This document shows positions 24,172 to 32,620 of a stretch of DNA of 64,000 bases, in pieces. Origin of the DNA: JAGQRJ01 sp041402045 (GTDB lineage: Bacteria > Planctomycetota > J058); NCBI GenBank assembly GCA_041402045.1, contig JAWKSZ010000004.1, positions 1 through 64,000 of the forward strand, in the 5' to 3' direction. The first letter of the stretch is position 1. Each line of letters opens with the position of its first letter. The notes beneath the pieces were generated by a model. That model did not search any database. It had not been told where the DNA came from and was given only the letters and a program-made list of their open reading frames with translations. Position numbers and translations under genes: made by a program.

Positions 24172-25908
24172 TCAGGGATTCTGCACGGAGCCCGAGAGGC
24201 CCGCGGTGGGCGCCGTCGCCGGCACTTCATACCAACGGTTCAGCGTGCCCTCGGGGTCGCGGAACAGGTCGCCGGCCTCGAACCCGTTGAGGCTCGTGCG
24301 CCAGGCGTTGGGCAGCTTCGCCGCGTGGCGCTGGAGCTTGCCCGAGCTGCGCAGACGCTCGCCGTCCTTGAGGCTGGCGTTCTGCAGCACGTCGCTCAGC
24401 GGGAGCAGCGCGTAGCCCACGGTGTCCCCGGCGTTGGGGGCGCTGGCGGCGAGGCCCGGCATGTAGACCACGCCCTCGGCGTCGCCGAACGGGTTCTCGT
24501 CGTCGCGCCCGTTGTAGGCCCAGACGTTGTGGCCGCGCGGGGTCACGAACAGCTGCGGGTGGGTGCGCTCGGCGTCGTAGTGCGGGTGACCGACCTCGTC
24601 AATGTAGTTGACCTCGCCGCTGCGGCTGGCCTTGTCGCCCTCGAGGTCCTTGAGCTTCCACTCGCGGGCCAGCTCCGAGGCGTAGCGCTTGAAGTTCGAG
24701 CCGTCGCTCTGGGTGGTCACCACGAGCTCGATCTCCTCGCCGGCGCGGGCGCCCTTGCGGGCCACGACGACGACGCCCTCCATGTCGTTCTCGCGCTCGA
24801 GGATCACGTCCTGGGTCGCGAAGTAGAAGGAGTAGGTCACGAAGTAGTGCGAGGCGCTCTCCTTGACGTCGTAGTAGACGGCGGGGGTGCGGTCGCCGCT
24901 CCCGGCGTTGTCGCGGTTGTTGGCGGTGTCCCAGTCGCCGTCGTAGTCGACGCGGCGCAGGGTGTTCGTCTCGTTCTTGGCCAGCTTCTGCGCGATCACC
25001 GGCGCGAAGCGCGCGGCGATCTCGGCCGGCGACTTGCCGCCGAGGTCGACCACCGCGCCGGGGGCCGGCGTCTGGGTCGGCTTGCCGCTGGGGGTCGTGG
25101 TCCCGCGGTAGTCGGTCACCAGGTCCTTGGTGCGGCGCGCGCCCTGGAGGGCGAGCTGCTTCGCCTGGCGCAGGAGCTTCTTCGCTTGCTCCACCGCGCG
25201 GCGCATGGCGGCCTTGAACTCGGCCTTGTCGATCTCGATCTCGATCCCGACCTTGCCCTTGAGCCCGCGGAACAGGTTCAGCCCGCCGCCGACGCCCGCG
25301 GAGAGCTTCACGTTGCCCTCCCACTCCACGTCGAACTCGGCCTCGGCGCCCGCCGAGACGCCGCCCTTGGTGACTGCGCCCTGGGTCACGAGCTTGATCG
25401 AGACGATCTTGAGGTCCAGCTTCAGCGGGATCGAGCGCTGGGCGATCGTGCCCTCGCTCTGCCCCAGGGGCGCGTTGACCCCCGCGGCGGCGCTGGCGCC
25501 GAGGCCGTCCTGGGTGCCGTAGAGCCGCCCGCTCACGTCGGCGCCCACGTAGACGTCGTCGCTCGCGTCGATCGCGCGCCGGACCTCGTCCGTCGTCAGG
25601 GTCTCGTCGCCCTGCAGGCGCTTGGTGAAGCGGGTCGAGAGCCGGAAGGTGCCCTCGGCGCCTTCGATCGCGCCGTTCTGCCGGATCAGGTTCGCGTCGC
25701 CGTTGCGCAGCCAGTAGAAGCTGACCTTCTCGCTGCCGAGGCGCACGTCCCCGGTCGAGTGCAGGCCGTCCCGGTCCAGGTCCAGGGTCTCGCGCAGTCG
25801 CTGCTCCTTCACACTGAAGGCCAGCTCGACGTCAGGATCCTGGGCCAGGCAGACCGGGATCGCGGTGGTGCCCAGGGCGATCGCCAGGGCGAAGGGGGTG
25901 AACTTCAT
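24172..25908 (-). CDS. Secreted protein with Vps62-like domain
   Basis: 578 residues with a signal peptide (MKFTPFALAIALGTTAIPVCLAQ). Residues about 40-290 are beta-rich with a Lys/Ala-rich helix near 245. From about 300 the sequence follows the Vps62/DUF946 pattern: AARFAPVIAQKL, VDYDGDWDTANNRDN, PAVYYDVKESASHYFVTYSF and ENDMEGVVVVA. These domains are found in secreted bacterial and fungal proteins, and their molecular role is poorly known. Domain assignment is by motif memory. The upstream ribosome site is weak (GAGAG). Confidence 0.7.
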   Translation of the reverse strand: MKFTPFALAIALGTTAIPVCLAQDPDVELAFSVKEQRLRETLDLDRDGLHSTGDVRLGSEKVSFYWLRNGDANLIRQNGAIEGAEGTFRLSTRFTKRLQGDETLTTDEVRRAIDASDDVYVGADVSGRLYGTQDGLGASAAAGVNAPLGQSEGTIAQRSIPLKLDLKIVSIKLVTQGAVTKGGVSAGAEAEFDVEWEGNVKLSAGVGGGLNLFRGLKGKVGIEIEIDKAEFKAAMRRAVEQAKKLLRQAKQLALQGARRTKDLVTDYRGTTTPSGKPTQTPAPGAVVDLGGKSPAEIAARFAPVIAQKLAKNETNTLRRVDYDGDWDTANNRDNAGSGDRTPAVYYDVKESASHYFVTYSFYFATQDVILERENDMEGVVVVARKGARAGEEIELVVTTQSDGSNFKRYASELAREWKLKDLEGDKASRSGEVNYIDEVGHPHYDAERTHPQLFVTPRGHNVWAYNGRDDENPFGDAEGVVYMPGLAASAPNAGDTVGYALLPLSDVLQNASLKDGERLRSSGKLQRHAAKLPNAWRTSLNGFEAGDLFRDPEGTLNRWYEVPATAPTAGLSGSVQNP

Positions 25909-26151
25909 GGGGGGGTCTCTCTCTCACTCCGTGTCTGTTCGGAGGCTCTCTGCCCCTCCCGTCGCAAGCCCTGTGCCTACAAGATCACGCCGTTTCGACC
26001 GGCCCAGGACACCCTTCGCTTCGCTCGTCTCAGGACGGGTTCAACCGCGGGGCACCTGCCGCAGGAGCGTCCAAATGGGGAGGATTCGGCACGGACGTGA
26101 CACGCTGGGCCCTGAACCTCAACGCCCTCCACGCGTCGAACGAGGGAGCCC

Positions 26152-26976
26152 ATGCCCAACCCCGACCTCCACACGCCTTACACCCCGGGGTCGGATCCCG
26201 ACCCCCTCCCGTTGCGAGGCGGCCGGGCGCAGCGCATAGGAAGCTGGCTCATGGCGTTGGTGTTCTGCGGGACCTGCTTGGCCCCCTGTCTGTGGCTCGG
26301 TGTTCCGCGGAGCAGCGTCCTCAGTTGGGAGGAGCTGGGGTCGATTCAGGTCCTGGCGGGGCCCGACGAAGCATGGGTCTTCGTCCAGGTGGACCGTGTG
26401 GTCGTGCTGCAGGATCCCCTCGCCTCGGCGCCGCGTCGCACGATCGGGCACCGTCAGGCGGTGGCAGTGATCGAGCGCGACGGGGACACGCGCGTCATAC
26501 CCGTGGCTCGACCCAACGGGGTCACCTTCGGCTCTTACCTGACCCGGGCGTTCCGTGACCAGGGTCGGGTGTGCCTGCTCGAGGACGAGTCCCTGGGGCA
26601 GCGGCGGTCGGTGTTCGTGTGGGAGGTCGACCGGTTTCGACTCCTGCCGCTCGACGAGAGCGAAGCCCTGCTGAGCGCCACAGGCCTCGACGCGCTGGGC
26701 CCGAGCGACCTCTGGGCAGCGGTCGACGCGCGGACCGCGGCCAATGGCTGGAGCTTCTTGCCGCACGATCTGGGGGACTTCACCTGGTCGGGCGCGCGCT
26801 ATCGGGTGTCTCGGCGCCCCCAAGAGACTTTCACGGAGGTGGTGCTGCGCAGGCTCGACACCCCCGACCGGGACCCGACGGTGCTCGGTCGCTTCGATCC
26901 GCGTCGGGTCGAGCTGTCCAGCGACGAAGCCCACGCGCGCTGGGGTGGCCCCGATCAGCGCGGACACCGGAGGTAG
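26152..26976 (+). CDS. Single-pass membrane protein of unknown function
   Basis: 274 residues from ATG 26152 (GGGAG upstream). A cytoplasmic Pro-rich N-terminus (PDLHTPYTPGSDPDPLPLRG) precedes one transmembrane helix (about 30-50, IGSWLMALVFCGTCLAPCLWLG) and a beta-rich outer domain. No recognised family. The next gene starts 1 nt after its stop, and both begin with Pro/Tyr-rich N-termini, so they probably form a small membrane-protein operon. Confidence 0.65.
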   Translation: MPNPDLHTPYTPGSDPDPLPLRGGRAQRIGSWLMALVFCGTCLAPCLWLGVPRSSVLSWEELGSIQVLAGPDEAWVFVQVDRVVVLQDPLASAPRRTIGHRQAVAVIERDGDTRVIPVARPNGVTFGSYLTRAFRDQGRVCLLEDESLGQRRSVFVWEVDRFRLLPLDESEALLSATGLDALGPSDLWAAVDARTAANGWSFLPHDLGDFTWSGARYRVSRRPQETFTEVVLRRLDTPDRDPTVLGRFDPRRVELSSDEAHARWGGPDQRGHRR

Positions 26977-26977
26977 C

Positions 26978-27328
26978 GTGGACGGTCCGAGCGGTCCCTA
27001 TTGCCCGCCTCAGGCGAGCGTTGGTCCCCGCCGCGAGTCCGACCGGAGCCACCTGCAGGTGATCTGGCCCGCGCTCGTCCTTGCCTGCGGCGTGGGGCTG
27101 GTCTGGGGTGCGTCCCTCTCCCTCGTGACCTTGGCTGGAGGCTCCTACACCGAGGTCTTGATCGAGGCGCTGATCTGCGTGGCTCCGACGCTTCCGGTGG
27201 CCGGGGTTGGGCTCGTCCAGCCGTGGCGCCGACGGGGCTTCGGCGTCGTGGTGCGCTCAGGGTATCTATGCATGCTCTTGGTCGCGGTGTGGGTCGCGTG
27301 GGGCTGCGCAGCGCGCCTGCTCCACTGA
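26978..27328 (+). CDS. Small membrane protein of unknown function
   Basis: 116 residues from GTG 26978, with GGAGG 5 nt upstream inside the end of the previous gene. The N-terminus is PYCPPQ-rich and the rest forms three transmembrane helices (WPALVLACGVGLVWGASL, VLIEALICVAPTLPVAGVGL, YLCMLLVAVWVAWGC). Function unknown. Confidence 0.6.
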   Translation: MDGPSGPYCPPQASVGPRRESDRSHLQVIWPALVLACGVGLVWGASLSLVTLAGGSYTEVLIEALICVAPTLPVAGVGLVQPWRRRGFGVVVRSGYLCMLLVAVWVAWGCAARLLH

Positions 27329-27370
27329 GCGCGCTTCCCCTTCGCCTGCGGACGCGGTTCAATCCGGTCC

Positions 27371-28441
27371 GTGATCCAGTTCATACGCAGCGGCGCGTGG
27401 AAGGACGGGCTCCTCCTGGTGGGGGTCATGGGGGCGTTGTGGCTGGTGGGCTTCACGTTGCGCGTGCTCTACCTCAGGGGCGTCCGGCGGGCGCGCGAGC
27501 GACAGGGGGCTCTCGCGGCGGGGCGTGGGGCGCGCAGGGTGAGGGCGGACTACACCCTGCGGGTCGAGCCGGATCGGGTGGAGTTCGAGGTCTACGCCGG
27601 GTGGACGCGGGCGCCGCTCGGCGTCGCGATCTTCCTCCTGGGGGCCCTTCTGCTCGGCGTGCCGGTCGGCGCCCGGGTCCTGCGCAGTCGTGGCCTCGAA
27701 CCCTTGGGTGGGCATTGGGCGGTGAGACGGCTGGAGCAAGGGCTCGACCGACCCGCCCACGTCGCGAGCCTGGGGGCGCTGCTGCTGCTTGGAGCCACCC
27801 TCGTCGTCCTGGGTCAGCGCCGGGTCCGGCTGGTCTTGGAGGCACGCGGTCCTTTGCGCTACTCGGCCTCGTCGTGGCCGCTCGCGGACGAGCGTTGGGA
27901 GCTCGATCCACGGACGCCCCTGTATGCGACGTCTTCGCCCGCGGGGGGCGTGTTGCTGTGGACGGCGGAGTGGCGTGAGGTTCGGCGCCTGGGCACGGTC
28001 GCCGACCAGGGGCCGCTCGGAGAGGACGTCGCGCTCCTGAGCCTGTCGCTCGCCGTGCTCGGGCGGAAGGCGGAGCCGCGGCGCTTTGGTGGGCCAGACC
28101 TACCCGACCGCGAGGCCTCCCTGGACGCACGATCAGGCGCGAGCCCGGTCACGAGGAGCACGAGCAGGGGCACGAGGGCGAAGGCCCGATCCAGAGCGGC
28201 GGCTCCTCGAGCGCACCCAGGCGCCGAGGTTGGCGAGGAAGCCCAGGAGGAACACGACCGACGCCCGGCGGTGCAGGCGTCGGGTGAGGGCCGATGGCCG
28301 GGCCCCGCGCACGAGCAGCGCGAGGCCCGTGGCGATCAGGAGCAGGGCGGCGCGAGGGCGAGGGCCGAGCCACACCGGCGGCTCCTCGAGGCCGGGGGCG
28401 ACCAGGTTCGCGACGAAGCCGGCGGTGAACGCGAGCCCTAG
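27371..28441 (+). CDS. Membrane protein of unknown function; C-terminal third doubtful
   Basis: The frame from GTG 27371 is convincing for about 240 residues: a transmembrane helix near the N-terminus (LLLVGVMGALWLVGFTLRVL), a second near 80-100 (APLGVAIFLLGALLLGVPVG), and a third near 135 (ASLGALLLLGATLVVLG), with a soluble end. After about 28110 the frame runs antisense through the AHSA1/membrane cluster as low-complexity Arg/Glu-rich sequence. The natural end is probably near 28110 and has been lost to a frameshift of the kind seen in the neighbouring genes. Confidence 0.5.
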   Translation: MIQFIRSGAWKDGLLLVGVMGALWLVGFTLRVLYLRGVRRARERQGALAAGRGARRVRADYTLRVEPDRVEFEVYAGWTRAPLGVAIFLLGALLLGVPVGARVLRSRGLEPLGGHWAVRRLEQGLDRPAHVASLGALLLLGATLVVLGQRRVRLVLEARGPLRYSASSWPLADERWELDPRTPLYATSSPAGGVLLWTAEWREVRRLGTVADQGPLGEDVALLSLSLAVLGRKAEPRRFGGPDLPDREASLDARSGASPVTRSTSRGTRAKARSRAAAPRAHPGAEVGEEAQEEHDRRPAVQASGEGRWPGPAHEQREARGDQEQGGARARAEPHRRLLEAGGDQVRDEAGGEREP

Positions 28442-28465
28442 CCAGCGGTGCGGGCGCCGGATCAC
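28133..28465 (-). CDS. Small membrane protein with internal repeat, frame disturbed near the end
   Basis: The frame opens with GTG 28465, overlapping the stop of the AHSA1 remnant (GTGA). The first half (HRWLGLAFTAGFVANLVAPG, LEEPPVWLGPRP, LLLIATGLALLVRG) is repeated as HRRASVVFLLGFLANLGA, after which LEEPPLWIGPSP appears in another frame and PLLVLLVTGL in a third. The intact protein was therefore a four-helix duplication, now broken by two frameshifts between 28170 and 28240. Possibly part of the same operon as ArsR and the AHSA1 protein. Confidence 0.5.
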   Translation of the reverse strand: MIRRPHRWLGLAFTAGFVANLVAPGLEEPPVWLGPRPRAALLLIATGLALLVRGARPSALTRRLHRRASVVFLLGFLANLGAWVRSRSRRSGSGLRPRAPARAPRDRARA

Positions 28466-28879
28466 GCCGCCGCCGCGTCCAGCGTGGTCTCGAGCGCCGC
28501 GAGGAAGCCGGTCCAGGCGTAGACCGCGCCCTGGACGTTCGCCTCCTTGGAGGCCCCGACTGCTCGAAGCGCAGCAGGGTGCCTTCGAGGACCGGCGTCA
28601 GGGTGTAGCTGACCACCGTGTCGACCCCGTCGCGCTCCAGGTGTAGACGAGGCGCCGCTGGGGCTCGACCTCGAGCACCCGGCAGGCGATCACACCGTCG
28701 AAGTGCGGCGGGCGCGGGTGTGGTGCGGAACGTGAACGCGTGGCCCTCGATCGGGCGAAAGTCGCCCTGCATGAGCCACTGCTCGAGCAGCGCGCCGTCG
28801 GTGAGGGCGCGCCACACCTTCTCGGGCGGGTGCTTCAGCGTGCGCTCCAGGAGCAGGGTGCGCGTCTCGGGCTCGGTCA
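28462..28879 (-). pseudogene. AHSA1/SRPBCC-domain protein, frameshifted
   Basis: Directly after arsR, the sequence encodes ETRTLLLERTLKHPPEKVWR and LLEQWLMQGDFRPIEGHAFT, the start of an Activator-of-Hsp90-ATPase-like ligand-binding domain. The rest (VVSYTLTPVLEGTLLRFEQS and a C-terminal GAVYAWTGFLAALETTLDAA) is spread over other frames. ArsR-type regulators followed by AHSA1 proteins are a common pair. No normal start codon is obvious at the junction (CTGACC follows the arsR stop). Either a pseudogene or an indel-rich stretch of assembly. Confidence 0.6.
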
Positions 28880-29200
28880 GGGGTCCGTCCGATCCAGGAG
28901 GTCTTCCAGGGCGTCGAGCTTCTCGCTCCAGAACTGCGCGTAGAGCTCGAGCCAGTCGACGAGGGGCTTCAACCCCGCCGGGTGCGCGCTGTAGAAGGTC
29001 TGCCGGCCGTCCGGCCGCGCGTGGGTGAGCCCGGCTCGGGTGAGCACTGCCAGGTGCTTGGACACCGCGGGCTGAGAGACCCCCGCCTCTTCGGTGATCA
29101 CCCGCACGCTGAGCTCGCCGGCTCGCGTCAAGTGCTCGAAGATCGCTCGGCGGGTCGGGTTGGCCAGGGCAGCGAAGGCGTCGGTGGGTGCGAGGGGCAT
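28877..29200 (-). CDS. ArsR-family transcriptional regulator
   Basis: 107 residues from ATG 29200. The winged-helix core is clear: DAFAALANPTRRAIFEHLTR, ITEEAGVSQPAVSKHLAVL and RAGLTHARPDGRQTFYSAHP. It lacks the Cys motifs of metal-sensing ArsR proteins and belongs to the branch usually linked to AHSA1-domain proteins, as here. It probably represses its own operon through the inverted repeat 6 nt upstream. Confidence 0.88.
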   Translation of the reverse strand: MPLAPTDAFAALANPTRRAIFEHLTRAGELSVRVITEEAGVSQPAVSKHLAVLTRAGLTHARPDGRQTFYSAHPAGLKPLVDWLELYAQFWSEKLDALEDLLDRTDP

Positions 29201-29205
29201 GCAGA

Positions 29206-29222
29206 CAATCAATAGCTGATTG
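29206..29222 (-). promoter_or_regulatory. Probable ArsR operator
   Basis: Perfect inverted repeat CAATCA-N5-TGATTG directly upstream of the arsR start, inside an AT-rich patch (to about 29235) in otherwise GC-rich DNA. Confidence 0.5.
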
Positions 29223-29329
29223 GTTATTGGTTGTCAACTCAGGAATCCCTCGGGCGAAAGCCAGGCGGCGAGGCCAATCCCATGGCCTTGGGGCCGAGCG
29301 CTACGCTGCTCCCACATAGGAGGACGCCG

Positions 29330-29653
29330 GTGGACACGCCCCTGAACCCCTACTCTCCCCCCGAGGAGCAGGTCAAGGATCGAGGGCCCGCGGAGCGCTA
29401 CGAAGACGTGCCCTGGTTTCGCCGCAACGGGGTCAACAGCGCGCTGGTGGTCGTCGGGCTGTGCTGCAGCCCGTCGCTCCTCGTGGTGTGCGTCGTGCTG
29501 CTCACCGGCGACGTCTATGTCGACCGACACGACGAGGACGGCCGCCTCAAGCGGTGGTCGGTCGCGAACAAGGTCGTGGCCTTCGCGATCCTCTTGCTCC
29601 AGCTCGCCTACCTCGGCATGGCGCTCGTGCGGCACATGACCGTCGGGTTGTAA
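29330..29653 (+). CDS. Small two-helix membrane protein
   Basis: 107 residues from GTG 29330, with AGGAGG 6 nt upstream and a TACGCT hexamer further up. The N-terminus NPYSPPEEQ resembles the NPYxPP starts of many small bacterial membrane proteins. Two transmembrane helices follow (ALVVVGLCCSPSLLVVCVVL and VAFAILLLQLAYLGMALV). Function unknown. Confidence 0.65.
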   Translation: MDTPLNPYSPPEEQVKDRGPAERYEDVPWFRRNGVNSALVVVGLCCSPSLLVVCVVLLTGDVYVDRHDEDGRLKRWSVANKVVAFAILLLQLAYLGMALVRHMTVGL

Positions 29654-29798
29654 GCCCGCGCGCCGCTGCGGGGACCTCGCTGCGGGAGGTGGCCTGGGCA
29701 GGGGCAAGTCGTCCGTGATCCCGGCCCGTCTCACGCCCTGCTGGGCGACGAAGGCGCGGAGCGGATCGTGCGTGTCGAGGTTTCAGAGGGGTAGGCGC

Positions 29799-30023
29799 TC
29801 AAGCCCCCAAGCGGAGCGGGAGCTCCAGCGAGACCACACTCAGGCGCTGACCGAGCCCGGCTTCGCGGGGGCGGGGCAACGCGGGCCGGCGTGGGAGCGC
29901 AGGCGGCTCCTCCGGCTCGGGCGGGGGCTCCAGGTCTGGAGCCCCCGGCAGTGTCTCGGGCGGGAGCTGGGTCGGGACCTCCTCGCCCGGGAGGACGGGA
30001 GCGGCGGGGGGCGTCGGGTCGGG
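29799..30023 (-). CDS. Possible small proline-rich protein
   Basis: 74 codons from ATG 30023: a Pro/Glu-rich first two thirds (LPPETLPGAPDLEPPPEPEE) and a basic end. No good ribosome site. The reading frame extends upstream antisense to the next gene, so this may be chance. It is the only candidate in the 550-bp stretch between 29654 and 30203, where I see nothing else. Confidence 0.25.
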   Translation of the reverse strand, partial: PDPTPPAAPVLPGEEVPTQLPPETLPGAPDLEPPPEPEEPPALPRRPALPRPREAGLGQRLSVVSLELPLRLGA

Positions 30024-30203
30024 CATGGCGTCCACCCACGTGCACGGCCCGTGCCCGGACGTAGGTCTCGTAGCCGCGAGGAGAGGCGCTCCGCGTGCGC
30101 CTTGGCTGTCCCACTTGGGGCGGATCAAGGCGCGAAGAAGCGTCGGACCGCGGCGCCGGGAGCGGACGCGTCGCGTCGCATACCCTAGGGGCGCGGAGGT
30201 CCC

Positions 30204-32576
30204 ATGCGCTGCTCGCTCGCCTGCTTCCTGTTCACCGCCGCCGTGTGCGCGCAGGACCCCCCGGGGATCCTGCGCGGCTTCGCGCGGCTGCCGGCGGATC
30301 GCTTCGCGGCCGGGCCGTCCTGCGGGCAGGCCCTGGGCACCGCGCCGATCAACGGGCGCACGCCCCCCTTCGCCGAGCAGCCGCTGCAGGGGATCTCGGC
30401 CCTCGCCCGAGGCGAGCAGCCCGGGACCTACCTCGCGCTCAGCGACAACGGCTTCGGCGCCCAGGAGAACTCCGCCGACTACCTGCTGCGGCTCTACACC
30501 TTGCGGCCCCAGTTCAAGACCCGCGAAGGGGGGAGCGGGGCGCTCGAGGTCCTGGGCACGATCACCCTCCATGACCCCGACGGGCACGTCGCGTTCCCGA
30601 TCGTGCACGCCCTGTGCTGCGCCGAGCGTCCGCTCACCGGCGCCGACTTCGACGTCGAGTCCCTGCAGCGCACGCCGGACGGGACCCTGTGGCTGGGGGA
30701 CGAGTTCGGCCCCTTCCTCCTGCACGCCGACGCGAGCGGGAAGCTGCTCGAGCCGCCGATCCCGGTGACCGGCCCCGACGGCGAGCGGCTGCGCTCGCCC
30801 CAGAACCCGGAGCTGGAGGAGGGCGCCGCGCTGCGGGTCATGAACGCGCTGTGGAGCCACCGCCGCGCCCACGGCGGCGCGGGGCGCCCCGTGCTCTCTC
30901 CCGCCCACGTCCTGCTCCAGGACGGCGACCCCGAGACCGCGGTGCCCACCCGGCGCGCGCCCGGGGACAGCGGGTTGCCCGTGGCCTCGAGCGAGCTGAT
31001 CGAGGTGCGCTCGCTCCAGGCCGCGGGCTACCGGGTCGTGCCCTACACCGTCAACGACGCGCCGCGCCTGCGCAGGCTGCTCGAGCTCGGCGTCGACGGG
31101 ATCATTTCCGACGACCCCGAGCTCCTCTACCGCGCGGTCGCCGCCCACGACGCCGACGGCGACGGTCAGGGCGGCGACTGGCTGCTCCCCGACGGGCGGA
31201 TCGACCCCGCGCGCTTCGACGCCCAGGGCCACCGCGGGGCGCGCAACCTGCGCCCTGAGAACACGCTCCCGGCCATGGAGGCGGCCCTCGACGCTCTGGT
31301 GACCACCCTCGAGTGCGACACCGTGCTCACGGCGGACGGCGTCCCGGTGCTCAGCCACGAGGCCTACCTCCACGCGCTGCAATACCGCCGCGCCGACGGC
31401 GGCGACTACGCGGAGGCGGACGAGGTCTTGATCCGCGGGCTGACCGTCCAGCAGCTCCAGCGCACCTTCGTGGGCGACAAGCTGTATCGCCCGCGGCAGA
31501 CCCACGACCTCGCGGCGTCGCCCTTGGCCGTGGAGTTCGCCGCCGCCGAGGGACTGCCCCACCCCTACGCGATCCCGACCCTGGCCCAGCTCTTTCGCTT
31601 CACGCGGTTCTACGCCGAGCGCGTCCAGGATCCGGCGCGCGCCGCCAACGCGCGCGGCGTGCGCTTCAACGTGGAGACCAAGCTCAACCCGCGCCGCGAC
31701 CGGGACGACCACGGCCGCGTGCGCCGGGAGCGGACCTTCGGGCCCGAGGCCTGCGCCCGGGCGCTGATCGAGGTCGCCCAGGCCGAGGGCACCCTCGCGC
31801 GCCTCGACGTGCAGAGCTTCGACCTGCGCAGCCTGCTGGCGGTGCACGCGGCCTCCCCCACGCCGGGCACCATCCTGCTCGTGGGCGACTACCCCACGCC
31901 GGCGGACGACGGGACCAACCTCCAACCCGAGGCGGGGGGCACCACGCCCTGGCTCGCCGGGCTGAGCTGGCCCTACCGCCGCACTCGGAGCGAGCTCGCG
32001 GTCCAGGTTCCGCGCTCGGGCGGGTTCGAGGGCCTGGCCCAGAGCCCCGACGGGCGCACGCTCTACCCGCTGCTCGAGGCGCCGTTGCTCGGCTCGAAGG
32101 AGCGGGAGCTCCTGGTGTTCGCCTTCGACGTCGCCACCCGCCGCACCACCGGCGTGGTCGGGCGCTACCCCTTGGAACCCCAGGGGCGCGCGATCGGGAG
32201 CTTCCAACTGGTCGGGCCGCGGCGGGGGCTGGTCCTCGAGCGCGACGACAGCCAGGGCGACCTCGACGGGTTCAAGCGGCTCTACGAGGTCGAGTTCGGC
32301 GAGCCGGGAGCACGCCTGAGCAAACGCGCGCTCCTGGACCTGCTCGACCTGCGCGACCCCGACCGCCTCGCGCAGGGGGACGAGGGCGACGTGGGCCTCG
32401 GCGAGCGCTTCGCGCTGCCCTTCGTCACGATCGAGTCGGTGCTGCCCCTCGGCCCACGCCGGGTGCTGATCGCCAACGACTCGAACTACCCCTTCAGCGT
32501 GGGGCGCCACCTCGGCTCCGGCGCCCCCGACGACAGCGAGCTCGTGGAGCTCGAGCTGCCTCGCGCCCTCGAGTAG
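30204..32576 (+). CDS. Secreted glycerophosphodiester phosphodiesterase inserted in an esterase-like (phytase-like) domain
   Basis: 790 residues with a signal peptide (MRCSLACFLFTAAVCAQ); TACCCT and GGAGG precede ATG 30204. Residues about 50-230 are the first half of an esterase-like propeller (GTYLALSDNGFGAQENSADY, GTLWLGDEFGPFL). About 270-320 reads like the end of a GDPD barrel (GYRVVPYTVNDAPRLRRLLE, GVDGIISDDPELL). About 345-580 carries the beginning and middle of a GDPD barrel with the catalytic HRGARNLRPENT, ECDTVLTADGVPVLSHE and a later ETKLNPR. The propeller resumes at about 610 (GGFEGLAQSPDGRTLYPLLE). GDPD enzymes split glycerophosphodiesters, so a role in extracellular phosphate supply is likely. 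The order of the GDPD parts is unusual. Confidence 0.85.
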   Translation: MRCSLACFLFTAAVCAQDPPGILRGFARLPADRFAAGPSCGQALGTAPINGRTPPFAEQPLQGISALARGEQPGTYLALSDNGFGAQENSADYLLRLYTLRPQFKTREGGSGALEVLGTITLHDPDGHVAFPIVHALCCAERPLTGADFDVESLQRTPDGTLWLGDEFGPFLLHADASGKLLEPPIPVTGPDGERLRSPQNPELEEGAALRVMNALWSHRRAHGGAGRPVLSPAHVLLQDGDPETAVPTRRAPGDSGLPVASSELIEVRSLQAAGYRVVPYTVNDAPRLRRLLELGVDGIISDDPELLYRAVAAHDADGDGQGGDWLLPDGRIDPARFDAQGHRGARNLRPENTLPAMEAALDALVTTLECDTVLTADGVPVLSHEAYLHALQYRRADGGDYAEADEVLIRGLTVQQLQRTFVGDKLYRPRQTHDLAASPLAVEFAAAEGLPHPYAIPTLAQLFRFTRFYAERVQDPARAANARGVRFNVETKLNPRRDRDDHGRVRRERTFGPEACARALIEVAQAEGTLARLDVQSFDLRSLLAVHAASPTPGTILLVGDYPTPADDGTNLQPEAGGTTPWLAGLSWPYRRTRSELAVQVPRSGGFEGLAQSPDGRTLYPLLEAPLLGSKERELLVFAFDVATRRTTGVVGRYPLEPQGRAIGSFQLVGPRRGLVLERDDSQGDLDGFKRLYEVEFGEPGARLSKRALLDLLDLRDPDRLAQGDEGDVGLGERFALPFVTIESVLPLGPRRVLIANDSNYPFSVGRHLGSGAPDDSELVELELPRALE

Positions 32577-32620
32577 CGCGGGCCTCGTCAGGGGGTCACC
32601 CTGGGCGCGGAGGAGGTCGC

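Noticed and set aside
29799..32510. A 900-codon open frame on the minus strand
   Set aside because: Antisense shadow of the GDPD/esterase gene, low in recognisable motifs. Long spurious frames are expected at about 70% GC. The same applies to other long antisense frames, for example under the kinases at 33.7-37.8 kb and under katG.
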